From positions 310,001-374,000 of the forward strand of contig NZ_UTKY01000001.1 in assembly GCF_900583165.1 (NCBI RefSeq): a DNA stretch of 64,000 nucleotides, read 5' to 3'. Both the position numbers and the translations under genes were made by a program. Positions within the stretch are counted from its first letter, which is position 1; each line of letters begins with the position of its first letter. This document shows positions 19,199 to 28,130 of this stretch, piece by piece. The stretch is from Pseudomonas viridiflava (GTDB taxonomy: Bacteria > Pseudomonadota > Gammaproteobacteria > Pseudomonadales > Pseudomonadaceae). The notes beneath the pieces were generated by a model that saw nothing but the letters and a program-made list of their open reading frames with translations, was not told where the DNA came from and ran no database searches.

Positions 19199-19250
19199 GC
19201 ACCTGTCTACGCTATCCTTGTGCGAGACTCACGCAGGAATCCAGCGCAAT

Positions 19251-19997
19251 ATGAATGTCCTGATCGTTGATGACGAACCCCAAGCCCGCGAGCGACTGAG
19301 CCGATTGGTCAGTGAGCTCGAGGGTTATACAGTCCTTGAACCGAGCGCCGCCAACGGCGAAGAGGCGTTGACCCTGATCGACAGCCTCAAGCCGGATGTG
19401 GTGTTGCTCGATATCCGTATGCCGGGCCTTGACGGCCTGCAAGTTGCGGCACGTTTGAGCGAGCGAGAATCGCCACCTGCGGTGGTGTTCTGTGCGGCCC
19501 AGGAAGAGTTTTCCACAGAGACGCTGGAAGCCAGCGGTGCCAGTTTTGTTGCCAAACCGGTCACTGGCGAAGCGCTGCTCAAGGCCCTGAAGAAAGCCGA
19601 GCGCCCTAATCGCGTCCAGCTTGCCGCCCTGACCCAGCCAGCCGCCCAAAGTGGCAACGGGCCGCGCAGCCACATCAGCGCACGCACACGCAAAGGCATC
19701 GAGCTGATCCCACTGAGCCAAGTGGTCTATTTCATTGCGGACCACAAGTACGTGACCTTGCGTCATGAAGCGGGCGAAGTGTTGCTCGACGAGCCACTCA
19801 AGGCCCTTGAGGATGAGTTTGGCGACCGCTTCGTGCGTATCCATCGCAACGCCCTGGTGGCCCGCGAACGAATAGAGCGCTTGCAGCGTACGCCGTTGGG
19901 GCACTTTCAATTGTTCCTCAAAGGGCTCAATGGCGATGCCTTGATCGTTAGCCGACGCCATGTCGCCGGTGTGCGCAAGATGATGCAGCAGCTTTAG
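19251..19997 (+). CDS. algR: Response regulator AlgR (LytTR family)
   Basis: Transcription regulator of 248 residues, the same length as P. aeruginosa AlgR. It has a CheY-like receiver with Asp7/Asp8, phospho-acceptor Asp54 in VVLLDIRMP, and a conserved Lys in FVAKPVTGEALL, then a Gln/Ser/Gly linker and a C-terminal LytTR DNA-binding domain (HISARTRKGIELIPL, VRIHRNALVARERIERL). In P. aeruginosa it controls alginate, type IV pili and cyanide genes. The ATG at 19251 restores the family N-terminus MNVLIVDDEP. The usual neighbouring kinase gene is absent. Confidence 0.95.
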   Translation: MNVLIVDDEPQARERLSRLVSELEGYTVLEPSAANGEEALTLIDSLKPDVVLLDIRMPGLDGLQVAARLSERESPPAVVFCAAQEEFSTETLEASGASFVAKPVTGEALLKALKKAERPNRVQLAALTQPAAQSGNGPRSHISARTRKGIELIPLSQVVYFIADHKYVTLRHEAGEVLLDEPLKALEDEFGDRFVRIHRNALVARERIERLQRTPLGHFQLFLKGLNGDALIVSRRHVAGVRKMMQQL

Positions 19998-20135
19998 CCC
20001 GAGGGCTGTATCCAGGCTTGCAGTCCTTATCCCGGTGCGACGCGGCTAGGGAGGCCCCGCTCTTGCTGATTCAAATCAAAGCGTATTTGCCTGAGCTGTT
20101 ATTATCTGCCGTATCTATTCAGTACGGATTGATCC

Positions 20136-21077
20136 ATGTCCTCTCGCGAAATCCGCATCGCCACCCGTAAAAGCGCCCTGGCCTTGTGGCAGGCCGAATA
20201 CGTCAAAGCCCGCCTTGAGCAGGCTCACCCGGGCCTCAGGGTGTCCCTGGTGCCCATGGTCAGTCGCGGCGACAAGTTGCTGGACTCGCCGCTGTCGAAG
20301 ATTGGCGGCAAGGGGTTGTTCGTCAAGGAGCTGGAAACTGCGCTGCTGGAAAACGAAGCCGACATTGCGGTGCACTCGATGAAAGACGTGCCCATGGACT
20401 TCCCCGAAGGCCTGGGCCTTTTTTGTATCTGCGAGCGCGAAGACCCGCGCGATGCCTTCGTTTCCAACACCTACGCTTCGCTGGATGAATTGCCTCTGGG
20501 CAGTATTGTCGGCACCTCCAGCCTGCGTCGCCAGGCACAGTTGCTGACTCGCCGCCCGGACCTGCAGATCCGCTTCCTGCGCGGCAACGTCAACACCCGT
20601 CTGGCTAAGCTGGATGCCGGTGAATATGACGCGATCATCCTCGCCGCTGCCGGCCTGATTCGCCTGGGTTTTGAAGACCGCATCACTTCGGCCATCAGCG
20701 TTGAAGACAGCTTGCCAGCAGGCGGGCAGGGCGCCGTGGGCATTGAATGCCGCACCGCCGACAGTGAAATTCATGCCCTGCTCAAGCCCCTCGATCACCA
20801 CGACACCGAAGTGCGCGTCACCGCCGAGCGTGCCCTGAACAAACACCTCAACGGTGGCTGCCAGGTGCCAATCGCCTGCTACGCGGTGCTTGAAGGTGAA
20901 AACCTGTGGCTGCGCGGCCTGGTGGGCGACCCGGACGGCGGTACCTTGCTGACGGCCGAAGTGCGTGGGCCGCAGCGTGATGCGACGGCCCTGGGTATCC
21001 AGGTAGCCGAAGCGCTGTTGGACAAGGGCGCCGGTGCCATCCTGCAAAAAGTCTACGGCGAGGCCGGCCCGCAGTGA
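20136..21077 (+). CDS. hemC: Hydroxymethylbilane synthase (porphobilinogen deaminase)
   Basis: Polymerises four porphobilinogen molecules to hydroxymethylbilane on a dipyrromethane cofactor in the cytoplasm. The 313 residues include [18 protein letters not shown], the substrate loop VHSMKDVPM and the cofactor cysteine in [13 protein letters not shown]. It is the first gene of hemC-hemD-hemX-hemY and shares a GTGA overlap with hemD. Confidence 0.97.
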   Translation: MSSREIRIATRKSALALWQAEYVKARLEQAHPGLRVSLVPMVSRGDKLLDSPLSKIGGKGLFVKELETALLENEADIAVHSMKDVPMDFPEGLGLFCICEREDPRDAFVSNTYASLDELPLGSIVGTSSLRRQAQLLTRRPDLQIRFLRGNVNTRLAKLDAGEYDAIILAAAGLIRLGFEDRITSAISVEDSLPAGGQGAVGIECRTADSEIHALLKPLDHHDTEVRVTAERALNKHLNGGCQVPIACYAVLEGENLWLRGLVGDPDGGTLLTAEVRGPQRDATALGIQVAEALLDKGAGAILQKVYGEAGPQ

Positions 21078-21868
21078 CCCAATGGCGAGTGCTGCTGACG
21101 CGGCCTGCCGAGGAGTCGACGGCCCTGGCGGTGTCGCTGTCCGAGGCCGGCATTTTCAGCAGCAGCTTGCCGTTGCTCGACATCGAACCCCTCCCTATTA
21201 CGTCTGAGCAGCAGGCCGTGCTCCACGACCTTGGCCGCTATTGCGCGGTGATCGTGGTGAGCAAGCCGGCGGCGCGCCAGGCCGTGCAACAGTTGACTCA
21301 GGCTTGGCCGCATCTGCCATGGTTCAGTGTTGGCGCGGCCACCGCGCAGGTATTGGCTGACCACGGCCTCGATGTTCATTACCCCCCTGTTGGCGATGAC
21401 AGCGAAGCCTTGCTTCAATTGCCCGCTTTGCGCGAGGCTATTGCACGCCCCGATGCACGGGTATTGATCCTGCGCGGCGAGGGCGGTCGGGAGCTGCTGG
21501 CGCAACGTTTGCGTGAGCAAGGTGCTAGTGTCGACTATCTGGAGCTGTATCGTCGTTTGCTTCCGGCCTATGCGGCTGGGGTACTGACACAACGCATCCA
21601 GTTGGAACGCCTGAACGGCCTGGTGGTCAGCAGTGGGCAGGGTTTTATCAACCTGCAAGCCCTGGCCGGTGCCGATTGGCCCCAGGTGGCGCAGTTGCCG
21701 TTGTTCGTGCCCAGCCCGCGAGTCCTGGAGATGGCGCGGGCTGCTGGCGCAGAAAAAGTTGTGGACTGTCGCGGCGCCAGTGCCGCGGCGTTGTTAGTGG
21801 CGTTACGCAGCTGTGCTTTTCAAGAAAAGCCGTTGCCACTCTCTGATACGCAAAGGACGGATACGTGA
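21074..21868 (+). CDS. hemD: Uroporphyrinogen-III synthase
   Basis: Closes hydroxymethylbilane with inversion of ring D to make uroporphyrinogen III. The 264 residues have poor motif conservation, as is usual for HemD: N-terminal [46 protein letters not shown] and the C-terminal [11 protein letters not shown]. Translation starts at a GTG that overlaps the hemC stop. The product feeds both heme and siroheme routes. Confidence 0.93.
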   Translation: MTQWRVLLTRPAEESTALAVSLSEAGIFSSSLPLLDIEPLPITSEQQAVLHDLGRYCAVIVVSKPAARQAVQQLTQAWPHLPWFSVGAATAQVLADHGLDVHYPPVGDDSEALLQLPALREAIARPDARVLILRGEGGRELLAQRLREQGASVDYLELYRRLLPAYAAGVLTQRIQLERLNGLVVSSGQGFINLQALAGADWPQVAQLPLFVPSPRVLEMARAAGAEKVVDCRGASAAALLVALRSCAFQEKPLPLSDTQRTDT

Positions 21869-22977
21869 GCGAAACAGCCTTGCCTAAAGATGAAACCCAA
21901 CCCGCACTCGATGCGCCGGTTGAGTCACCGGTCACCGCGCCGCGCCGTGGCAATGGCCTGGCAATCGTTGCCTTGCTGCTGGGCGCTGCCGGGGTCGCCG
22001 CCGGCGGTTGGGGGATCTGGCAGGTCCGTGCCCTGCAAGCCACCAGCCAACAACAGTTGGGCCAGGTGCAGACCCTCGATGATCAATCCCAGTCCCTCAA
22101 GCAGAGCCAGCAACAACTGGCCGCGCGCCTGGCCCAGTTGCCGGCGGCGGATGAGCTGGAGGAGCGTCGCCGCCTGGTCGCACAGTTGCAGGGTGATCAG
22201 CAACGCTTGAGCCAGCGCCTGGAAACCGTGCTGGGCGCCAGCCGCCAGGACTGGCGTTTGGCCGAGGCCGAACATTTGATTCGCCTGGCGAGCCTGCGTC
22301 TGTCGGCCCTGCAAGATATCAACAGCGCCCAGTCGCTGGTGCAAGGCGCTGATGAGATTCTTCGCGAGCAGAGCGACCCGGGTTCTTACGCCGCTCGTGA
22401 GCAACTGGCCAAAAGCCTTGCCGCGCTGCGCAGTACCGAGCAGCCGGACCGTACCGGCCTGTACCTGCAATTGGCCGCGCTGCGTGACCAGGTTGTGCAA
22501 CTGGCGGCTATCGCCCCTGAATATCAGTTGACCGAACCTGCCTCCCAAGGCCGTCCGACCACTGATACAGACAGTCGCTGGAGCCAATGGTGGGAGCAGA
22601 TTTCCCGCTACTTCCGTATCGACTTCAACCCTGACGACAACATTCGTCCGTTGCTGGCCGGGCAAGGCCTGAACCAGGTGCGCCTGGCGCTTAGCCTGGC
22701 TCTTGAGCAGGCGCAATGGGCCGCCCTCAATGGCGAATCGGCGGTTTATAGCCGTTCGCTGGGTGAGGCGCGCAGCGTGTTGCAGGACAACTTCAACCAG
22801 GACAACCCGCAGAGCAAGGCGATGCTGGCGCGTATTGCTGAGCTTGAGCCCAAGGCGGTGTCAGTGGTGACCCCTGACTTGGCTGCGAGCCTGGCGGCCG
22901 TGCAGGCGTACCTTGAGCGCCGGCACTTGTCTGCCGATGAAGCCAAGGCGACGGCCACGCCGCCGAAGCAGGAGTGA
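21865..22977 (+). CDS. hemX: HemX-type membrane protein of the heme operon
   Basis: 370 residues: a cytoplasmic Pro/Ala-rich N-terminus, one membrane helix (about residues 33-55, GLAIVALLLGAAGVAAGGWGIW), then a long periplasmic coiled-coil-rich region (QTLDDQSQSLKQSQQQLAARLAQL). It starts with GTG in a GTGA overlap with hemD. Once annotated as a methyltransferase, the family has no methylase motif and no proven enzymatic role; it is probably a scaffold or regulator. Confidence 0.88.
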   Translation: MSETALPKDETQPALDAPVESPVTAPRRGNGLAIVALLLGAAGVAAGGWGIWQVRALQATSQQQLGQVQTLDDQSQSLKQSQQQLAARLAQLPAADELEERRRLVAQLQGDQQRLSQRLETVLGASRQDWRLAEAEHLIRLASLRLSALQDINSAQSLVQGADEILREQSDPGSYAAREQLAKSLAALRSTEQPDRTGLYLQLAALRDQVVQLAAIAPEYQLTEPASQGRPTTDTDSRWSQWWEQISRYFRIDFNPDDNIRPLLAGQGLNQVRLALSLALEQAQWAALNGESAVYSRSLGEARSVLQDNFNQDNPQSKAMLARIAELEPKAVSVVTPDLAASLAAVQAYLERRHLSADEAKATATPPKQE

Positions 22978-22982
22978 AGCCG

Positions 22983-24224
22983 ATGAAGCGTTTCTATGTG
23001 ATCCTGGTGCTGGCAATCGCTATCGCGCTGGCACTCGCCGTGGGCATTTCGAAACACACGGGCTACGTGCTGATTACCTATCCCCATGTGCTGCATTACG
23101 AGTCGAGCCTGTGGGCGACTGTAGTAGCGGTGTTTGCCATTGGGTTGGCGATCTACCTGATTCGCGTGCTGCTGAGCCTGGTGACCACGTCGGGTGGGGT
23201 GGTCAACCCGTGGTCGCGGCGTAACCGCAGCCGCCGTGTGCAGATCGCTATCGAGCAAGGCCAGATGGACCTCGCCGAAGGGCGCTGGGCCAGTGCCGAG
23301 CGGCACCTGCACCGTGCCGCCGAAGCCGAGCGCCAGCCGCTGCTGTATTACCTCGGTGCCGCCCGTGCGGCCAACGAGCAGGGGCGCTATGAAGAGTCCG
23401 ACGGTTTGCTGGAGCGCGCGCTGGAGCGTCAGCCTCAGGCTGAATTGGCGGTCGCTTTGAGCCATGCGCAATTGCAATTGGACCGTGGTGATGCCGAGGG
23501 CGCGCTGGTCACCTTGCAGGCCATGCACGAACGCCATCCCCATAACGCTCAAGTACTGCGTCAATTGCAGCGTTTGCATCAGCAGCGCGGCGACTGGTCG
23601 TCGGTAATTCGGTTGTTGCCGGAGTTGCGCAAGGACAAAGTGCTGCCCGCCAGTGAGCTGGCTGAACTGGAACGCCGTGCCTGGGGCGAAAACCTCAGTC
23701 TTGCCGCCCAGCGTGATGAGGAAGGCGAAGCAAGCCTGCAGTCCCTGGAGCGCGCTTGGCAGCAACTCACATCCGCTCAGCGCCAGGAGCCGCAGTTGGT
23801 GCTGGCCTATGCCGAGCAGTTGCGTCAGTTGGGCGCTGACGCCAAAGCGGAAGAGGCATTGCGGGGTGCCATCAAGCGCGAGTACGACAGCCACTTGATC
23901 CGCCTGTATGGTCTTCTGCGTGGCAGCGATCCAGCCCGGCAGTTGAAATTTGCCGAAGGCTGGCTTAAGGACCATCCCGGTGATGCGAGTCTATTGCTCA
24001 CTTTGGGTCGTCTGTGCCTGCAAAACAGTCTGTGGGGCAAGGCTCGGGACTATCTGGAAAGCAGCCTGTACGTGCAGCGTAACCCTGAGGCCTGTGCCGA
24101 GTTGGCGCGCTTATTGGCCCAATTGGGCGATACCGAACGCAGTAATCAGTTGTTCCAAGAGGGTTTGGGGCTGCTAGACAGCCGTTTGCTGGCATCGCCA
24201 CTGCCTGTCCCTGCCCGAGTCTAA
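22983..24224 (+). CDS. hemY: HemY-type TPR membrane protein of the heme operon
   Basis: 413 residues with two N-terminal membrane helices (FYVILVLAIAIALALAVGI and the segment WATVVAVFAIGLAIYLIRVL), then a cytoplasmic array of TPR-like helices (GRWASAERHLHRAAEAE, GRYEESDGLLERALE, PGDASLLLTLGRLCLQN). This is the gamma-proteobacterial HemY (COG3071), unrelated to the Bacillus oxidase of the same name. I chose ATG 22983 because AGGAG lies eight bases upstream. A GTG at 22974 overlapping the hemX stop would add three residues. Confidence 0.9.
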   Translation: MKRFYVILVLAIAIALALAVGISKHTGYVLITYPHVLHYESSLWATVVAVFAIGLAIYLIRVLLSLVTTSGGVVNPWSRRNRSRRVQIAIEQGQMDLAEGRWASAERHLHRAAEAERQPLLYYLGAARAANEQGRYEESDGLLERALERQPQAELAVALSHAQLQLDRGDAEGALVTLQAMHERHPHNAQVLRQLQRLHQQRGDWSSVIRLLPELRKDKVLPASELAELERRAWGENLSLAAQRDEEGEASLQSLERAWQQLTSAQRQEPQLVLAYAEQLRQLGADAKAEEALRGAIKREYDSHLIRLYGLLRGSDPARQLKFAEGWLKDHPGDASLLLTLGRLCLQNSLWGKARDYLESSLYVQRNPEACAELARLLAQLGDTERSNQLFQEGLGLLDSRLLASPLPVPARV

Positions 24225-24232
24225 GTAGGAAA

Positions 24233-24280
24233 GTATCCGAGGGTTGGTTCAGAGAATTCTGAGCGCAGCCCCTTGGATAC
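24233..24280 (+). other. Nested hairpin in the hemY-dsbB intergenic region
   Basis: Outer stem GTATCCGAGGG (24233-24243) pairs with CCCTTGGATAC (24270-24280), 11 bp with one G-U pair. Inside it an inner stem TCAGA/TCTGA closes a GAAT tetraloop (24249-24262). It starts 8 bp after the hemY stop. There is no T-run behind it, so it is not a classical terminator; mRNA-end stabilisation or a Rho-related role is possible. The rest of the 237-bp gap shows nothing clear. Confidence 0.6.
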
Positions 24281-24461
24281 GCCTATTTATCTGGGGTGTG
24301 ATGCCTTTGTCAGCAGAGTCCTACGCTGCGTCTCTCGATGTCTGCCATCTTTTGATGGCATGTCCTTACTCTCTCGCGGAAACGTCTGCTCTAGTGCGTA
24401 TTGAAAGGAGTCAGGCCTTTCCTCTACCGTAGCGGCCTGTCTTTCGCGATGCGGATAAAGC

Positions 24462-24983
24462 ATGTCTTTGGCCCCTTCACGCTCCTTGTTTTTCCTGGCA
24501 TTCATGGCGGGCGCGCTGACGCTGGGCGCGTCCTTTTACCTGGAGTTCGGTGTGTCTTTGCGTCCGTGCTTCCTGTGCCAGATGCAACGGATTTTCCTGG
24601 CCGCCTTTACGCTGATCAATCTGCTCGGTGCTCTGAACAATCCAAAGCGCTCTGCCGTCTACCTGTATGGACTGACAAGCATGGGTTGCGCCTTACTGGG
24701 TGCCCTCACTGCCGTACGCCAGGTATTGCTGCAAAATGTCACTCCTGATCAGGCAGCCGACTGCTGGCCCAGCCTGCATTACATGATCGAAAGCTTGTCG
24801 TTTTGGCAAGCGTTACAACTGACCGTCAAAGGCACTGTGGACTGCGTTGAAATCAACTGGACCCTGTTTGAGTTAAGCCTTCCCGAATGGAGCCTGTTGT
24901 TCTTCGTGGGGATGTTAATCCTGGGTGCCATGCAATTCTCACGGCCGCTGTTGAGTCAACATTTCAGCCCATCAAGGCACTGA
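24462..24983 (+). CDS. dsbB: Disulfide bond formation protein DsbB
   Basis: Inner-membrane quinone reductase that re-oxidises DsbA. The 173 residues have four membrane helices. The two redox pairs are in the canonical places: Cys36/Cys39 in RPCFLCQMQR, and Cys101 (ADCWPS) with Cys128 (VDCVEINW). It is followed by a 209-bp gap and algQ. DsbB and the shorter DsbH/DsbB2 paralogues exist side by side in pseudomonads; which copy this is cannot be decided here. Confidence 0.92.
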   Translation: MSLAPSRSLFFLAFMAGALTLGASFYLEFGVSLRPCFLCQMQRIFLAAFTLINLLGALNNPKRSAVYLYGLTSMGCALLGALTAVRQVLLQNVTPDQAADCWPSLHYMIESLSFWQALQLTVKGTVDCVEINWTLFELSLPEWSLLFFVGMLILGAMQFSRPLLSQHFSPSRH

Positions 24984-25192
24984 AATCAGGTCGCGGTGTG
25001 TAGGATGGGATTAAACACTTGTATGAACTTTCTCTCCTGCGTACCTTGAAGCCATAGTCATGCGGGCATAATCTGGCCCGCACGCATCATCGAAACCATT
25101 TGTCAGATGTGGCCTTGTCCGGCCGCTGCTTAATCCTTGAAGTGTTGCGCGGGCACCAGGCGGCAGCGCCCCTATAGGGAAGAGAGATCATC

Positions 25193-25651
25193 ATGCTGGA
25201 AAGTTGTCAGAATGCTCAGGAACGCTGGGGTGGGGTGCACAAGCTGATCGACAGCTGGTTGAAGGCACGTCACGAACTGGTTCGGGCCTTTGATGCTCTC
25301 GGCGCCAAGCCCGAAGCGCTGGCAGAGAACCGTCAACCGCTGCAGGACTTTTGTGGTTTGTTGGTGGACTACGTGTCGGCCGGCCATTTTGGTGTCTACG
25401 AGCAACTGACCAAGGAGGCGCAAGCCTTCGATGATCAGCGAGGCCTGGAGTTGGCTGAAACGATCTACCCACGAATCGATGTCATCACCGAAAAACTGCT
25501 GGCTTTCACTGATTTGTGTGACGCAGGAAATTGCGTCGCGGCAAAATTTCAGGAGCTGGGTGCGTTGTTACACGAGCGGTTCGAGTTGGAAGATTGCCTG
25601 ATCGAAGTGCTGCATAACGCTCACAAGGAAGAGTCTGCCACCCAGGCTTGA
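25193..25651 (+). CDS. algQ: AlgQ (Rsd), anti-sigma-70 regulator
   Basis: 152-residue helical protein of the Rsd/AlgQ family, which binds region 4 of the housekeeping sigma factor and so shifts RNA polymerase towards alternative sigma factors. It contains [21 protein letters not shown], the conserved core [17 protein letters not shown] and the C-terminal [19 protein letters not shown]. Proximity to algP is the conserved Pseudomonas arrangement. The preceding 24984-25192 gap is the promoter region; no site stands out. Confidence 0.93.
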   Translation: MLESCQNAQERWGGVHKLIDSWLKARHELVRAFDALGAKPEALAENRQPLQDFCGLLVDYVSAGHFGVYEQLTKEAQAFDDQRGLELAETIYPRIDVITEKLLAFTDLCDAGNCVAAKFQELGALLHERFELEDCLIEVLHNAHKEESATQA

Positions 25652-25670
25652 TGATTGTGGCAAGATCGAA

Positions 25671-25698
25671 AAACGGTGCGCATTGCGCACCGTTTTTT
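25671..25698. terminator. Bidirectional terminator between algQ and the FKBP gene
   Basis: AAACGGTGCG and CGCACCGTTTTTT form a stem around CATTG. A-run and T-run on either side serve both convergent genes. Confidence 0.92.
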
Positions 25699-25704
25699 AT
25701 TGGG

Positions 25705-26382
25705 TCAGTGGCGGGTGCCGAGCAACTCGATTTCGAACACCAGCGGCGTATAAGGCGGGATCAATTCGCCGGCACCGTCGGCGCCATAGGCCTGGGCCGA
25801 TGGAATTACCAGGCGCCACTTCGCGCCTACTGGCATCTGTTGCAACGCACTGCTCCAGCCGCTGATCACACTGTCCAGACGAAACCACTGCGGCTGGGTG
25901 CTTTTATCGAACACGGCGCCATTGGGTAACCGTCCCACGTATTTCACTTCAACTTGGTCGTTGGCCATCGGCGTGTTGCCAGTGCCGGGGGTGAGCTCGG
26001 TGAGCAGGATGCCATCCGCCAATTCTCGTACGCCCTTGACGGCTTTTTCTTTGCTCAAGAATTGTTGTTCGGCTGCCAGTGCTTTTTCGCTTTGGGGTAC
26101 CTGTGCATCGGCTTCGCTTTGCGCTTCGTGCTGGGCGAGAAGGTGTTCGATACGTGCGCTGTCCAACGCCAGCGGTTTGCCTTGATAGGCTTGTTTGAGT
26201 CCATCGATCAGGGCCTGGATCTGCAGGTCAGGGACTTCCTGGCGCAGTCGCTCACCGAGGCTGGCGCCCAGGCTGTAGGCGAGGTCATGCCGGTCTGGGT
26301 CAGTGGTTGTTTGCGGCGATTGTTCGCTCGCATTGGCCATCGAAATCGCCAGGCCCAGCACAAGAAAAAGGTAACGCGACAT
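25705..26382 (-). CDS. FKBP-type peptidyl-prolyl isomerase, periplasmic
   Basis: Predicted exported folding helper of 225 residues: a signal peptide (MSRYLFLVLGLAISMANA), an FKBP_N dimerisation region with long helices (HDLAYSLGASLGERL, LALDSARIEHLLAQHEAQ) and a C-terminal FKBP domain (VEVKYVGRLPNGAVFDKS, ISGWSSALQQMPVG, IPPYTPLVFEIELL). This is the Mip/FkpA architecture. It converges on algQ. Substrates are unknown. Confidence 0.9.
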   Translation of the reverse strand: MSRYLFLVLGLAISMANASEQSPQTTTDPDRHDLAYSLGASLGERLRQEVPDLQIQALIDGLKQAYQGKPLALDSARIEHLLAQHEAQSEADAQVPQSEKALAAEQQFLSKEKAVKGVRELADGILLTELTPGTGNTPMANDQVEVKYVGRLPNGAVFDKSTQPQWFRLDSVISGWSSALQQMPVGAKWRLVIPSAQAYGADGAGELIPPYTPLVFEIELLGTRH

Positions 26383-26575
26383 GAGGCATTCTCCCGCCGA
26401 AAGTGCGACGGATTATGCCAGCGTGAATGGGTAAACAGTGACGCGCATTTTCGTTATATCAATAAGAATTTTCGCACGTTGCAACGCAAGGCAAACGATA
26501 CTGTCAACATGCCCTAGCGGCGGTAAGAGCAGAGGGCTAGTATGAGCCGCACCCACGTCAGCCAGGAGGTAAACC

Positions 26576-27619
26576 ATGTCGGCCAAACAGAAGCCTGTTA
26601 ATACCCCGTTGCATTTACTCCAACAACTTTCGGGCAGCTTGCTCGAACATCTGGAAAGCGCTTGTTCCCAAGCCTTGGCCGATGCAGAAAAGCTGCTCGC
26701 CAAGCTGGAAAAACAACGCGGTAAAGCGCAAGAGAAGCTGCACAAATCCCGCACCAAACTGCAAGACGCCGCCACCGCTGGCAAGGCCAAGGCACAAGCC
26801 AAAGCCAAAGACGCCGTCAAAGAACTTGAGGATCTGCTGGACGCCCTCAAGGATCGCCAAGCTGAAACCCGCAGCTACATTTCCCAACTCAAAAAAGACG
26901 CTCAAGAAAGCCTGAAACTGGCTCAAGGCGTTGGTCGTGTGAAGGACGCTGTTGCTAAGGTGCTGGGCGCTCGTACGCCTGCAAAAGCTGTTGCCAAGCC
27001 AGCTGCTAAGACTGCTGCTGCGAAACCGGCCGCCAAGCCAGCTGCCAAAACTGCTGCTGCGAAACCAGCCGCTAAGCCAGCTGCCAAAACTGCTGCTGCA
27101 AAACCAGCCGCCAAGCCAGCTGCCAAAACTGCTGCTGCAAAACCAGCCGCCAAGCCAGCTGCTAAAACTGCTGCTGCGAAACCAGCCGCCAAGCCAGTTG
27201 CTAAAACTGCTGCTGCGAAACCAGCTGCCAAAACCGCTGCTGCGAAACCCGCCGCGAAGCCAGCTGCCAAAACCGCTGCTGCGAAACCCGCCGCGAAGCC
27301 AGCTGCCAAAACCGCTGCTGCGAAACCCGCCGCGAAGCCAGCTGCCAAAACTGCTGCTGCGAAACCCGCTGCGAAGCCAGCTGCTGCGAAACCAGTCGCG
27401 AAGCCAGTTGCTAAACCTGCTGCTGCAAAACCGGCCGTTAAGCCAGCTGCCAAGCCTGCCGCTAAACCAGCCGTAGTAAAGCCAGTCGCTGCCAAACCAG
27501 CCCCGGCCAAGCCAGCAACGCCTGCTGCTACTCCAGCTGCATCCACCGCTCCAACCGCACCGGCCAGCAGCGCGCCTGCACCGGTAGCGCCAAGCACCAC
27601 CCCAACCAGCGCTTCCTAA
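26576..27619 (+). CDS. algP: AlgP (AlgR3) histone-like Lys/Pro/Ala-repeat protein
   Basis: 347 residues. The N-terminal 130 residues form a helical coiled-coil domain (LLAKLEKQRGKAQEKLHK, VKELEDLLDALKDRQAE). From residue 140 the protein is a histone-H1-like tail of AAAKPAAKPAAKT units ending in a Pro/Ala/Ser tail. AGGAGG lies 9 bp before the ATG. In P. aeruginosa, AlgP is linked to alginate gene transcription and possible nucleoid binding. It lies next to algQ and the FKBP gene. The tail is highly basic and would be disordered. Confidence 0.93.
   Translation: MSAKQKPVNTPLHLLQQLSGSLLEHLESACSQALADAEKLLAKLEKQRGKAQEKLHKSRTKLQDAATAGKAKAQAKAKDAVKELEDLLDALKDRQAETRSYISQLKKDAQESLKLAQGVGRVKDAVAKVLGARTPAKAVAKPAAKTAAAKPAAKPAAKTAAAKPAAKPAAKTAAAKPAAKPAAKTAAAKPAAKPAAKTAAAKPAAKPVAKTAAAKPAAKTAAAKPAAKPAAKTAAAKPAAKPAAKTAAAKPAAKPAAKTAAAKPAAKPAAAKPVAKPVAKPAAAKPAVKPAAKPAAKPAVVKPVAAKPAPAKPATPAATPAASTAPTAPASSAPAPVAPSTTPTSAS
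27014..27352 (+). repeat. 39-bp tandem repeat array inside algP
   Basis: Nine in-frame units encode AAAKPAAKPAAKT: four full units, one with Val for Ala, one shortened to nine residues, then three full units. Several consecutive units are identical or nearly so at the DNA level, including the codon choice GCGAAACCCGCCGCGAAGCC in the later ones. This points to recent unit duplication. Confidence 0.93.
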
Positions 27620-28080
27620 GTGCCGGTGGCCGCGACGCGCAGTTGCTGCAGCGCGTCGTGGTCAAGGTTGGCGGCATCCTCAGCCGCCAGTCCTTCCAGC
27701 CACTGCGATTGACCCGCCTCACCCTTCGGCCATGTCAGTGCCAGCCCTTCCAAACGTTGCAGCAACTGATGCTCAGCCTCCAGCTCCAGGGCTTTGACCC
27801 GCACCCGTAACCCAGCCACCTGATCATCCTGCTGCGCCATGGCGCGCCATTGCACCCGTACGTGCCGCAACGGTTCGATCACTCGCGTTTGCCACGGTCG
27901 GGAAAGCTGTTGCAGTGCCTGCGCACGCTCAGGCTCAAATGCTGTACCGAGTTGCTCCAGCCAGACGCCACACAACAACAGGCACACATCCGCCCCTTGT
28001 GCCTGCAGGCGCAGGCACGCGGCTTCGACGCCTGGACGGGCGTAAGTCGAGAGGGCAAAGCTCCACAGGTCAGCGCACAT
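27616..28080 (-). CDS. TIGR02444 family protein
   Basis: 154-residue cytoplasmic protein of unknown function. Family signature near the N-terminus: DLWSFALSTYARPGVEAACLRLQ, then the helical DVCLLLCGVWLEQLG and RPWQTRVIEPLRHVRVQW. The ATG at 28080 was taken; a TTG eight codons upstream is less likely. The gene is divergent from the ABC-F ATPase and its 3' end faces algP 4 bp beyond its stop. Confidence 0.82.
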   Translation of the reverse strand: MCADLWSFALSTYARPGVEAACLRLQAQGADVCLLLCGVWLEQLGTAFEPERAQALQQLSRPWQTRVIEPLRHVRVQWRAMAQQDDQVAGLRVRVKALELEAEHQLLQRLEGLALTWPKGEAGQSQWLEGLAAEDAANLDHDALQQLRVAATGT

Positions 28081-28130
28081 AGTCACACCCAAGCCAGCGG
28101 GCAACGAAGCTGGTAGACTCCGCCGCCATT

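Noticed and set aside
19051..19254. 67-codon frame between argH and algR
   Set aside because: No recognisable motif, ends inside the algR start region, and overlaps the CRP/Vfr-like site and promoter.
27014..27352. Regular short repeats suggesting a CRISPR array
   Set aside because: The repeats are contiguous, in frame and coding, with no unique spacers; they are the AlgP tail.
26923..27600. Long open frame antisense to algP, rich in Ala/Gly
   Set aside because: It is a by-product of the GCN-rich repeat read backwards; no start signals and no family features.
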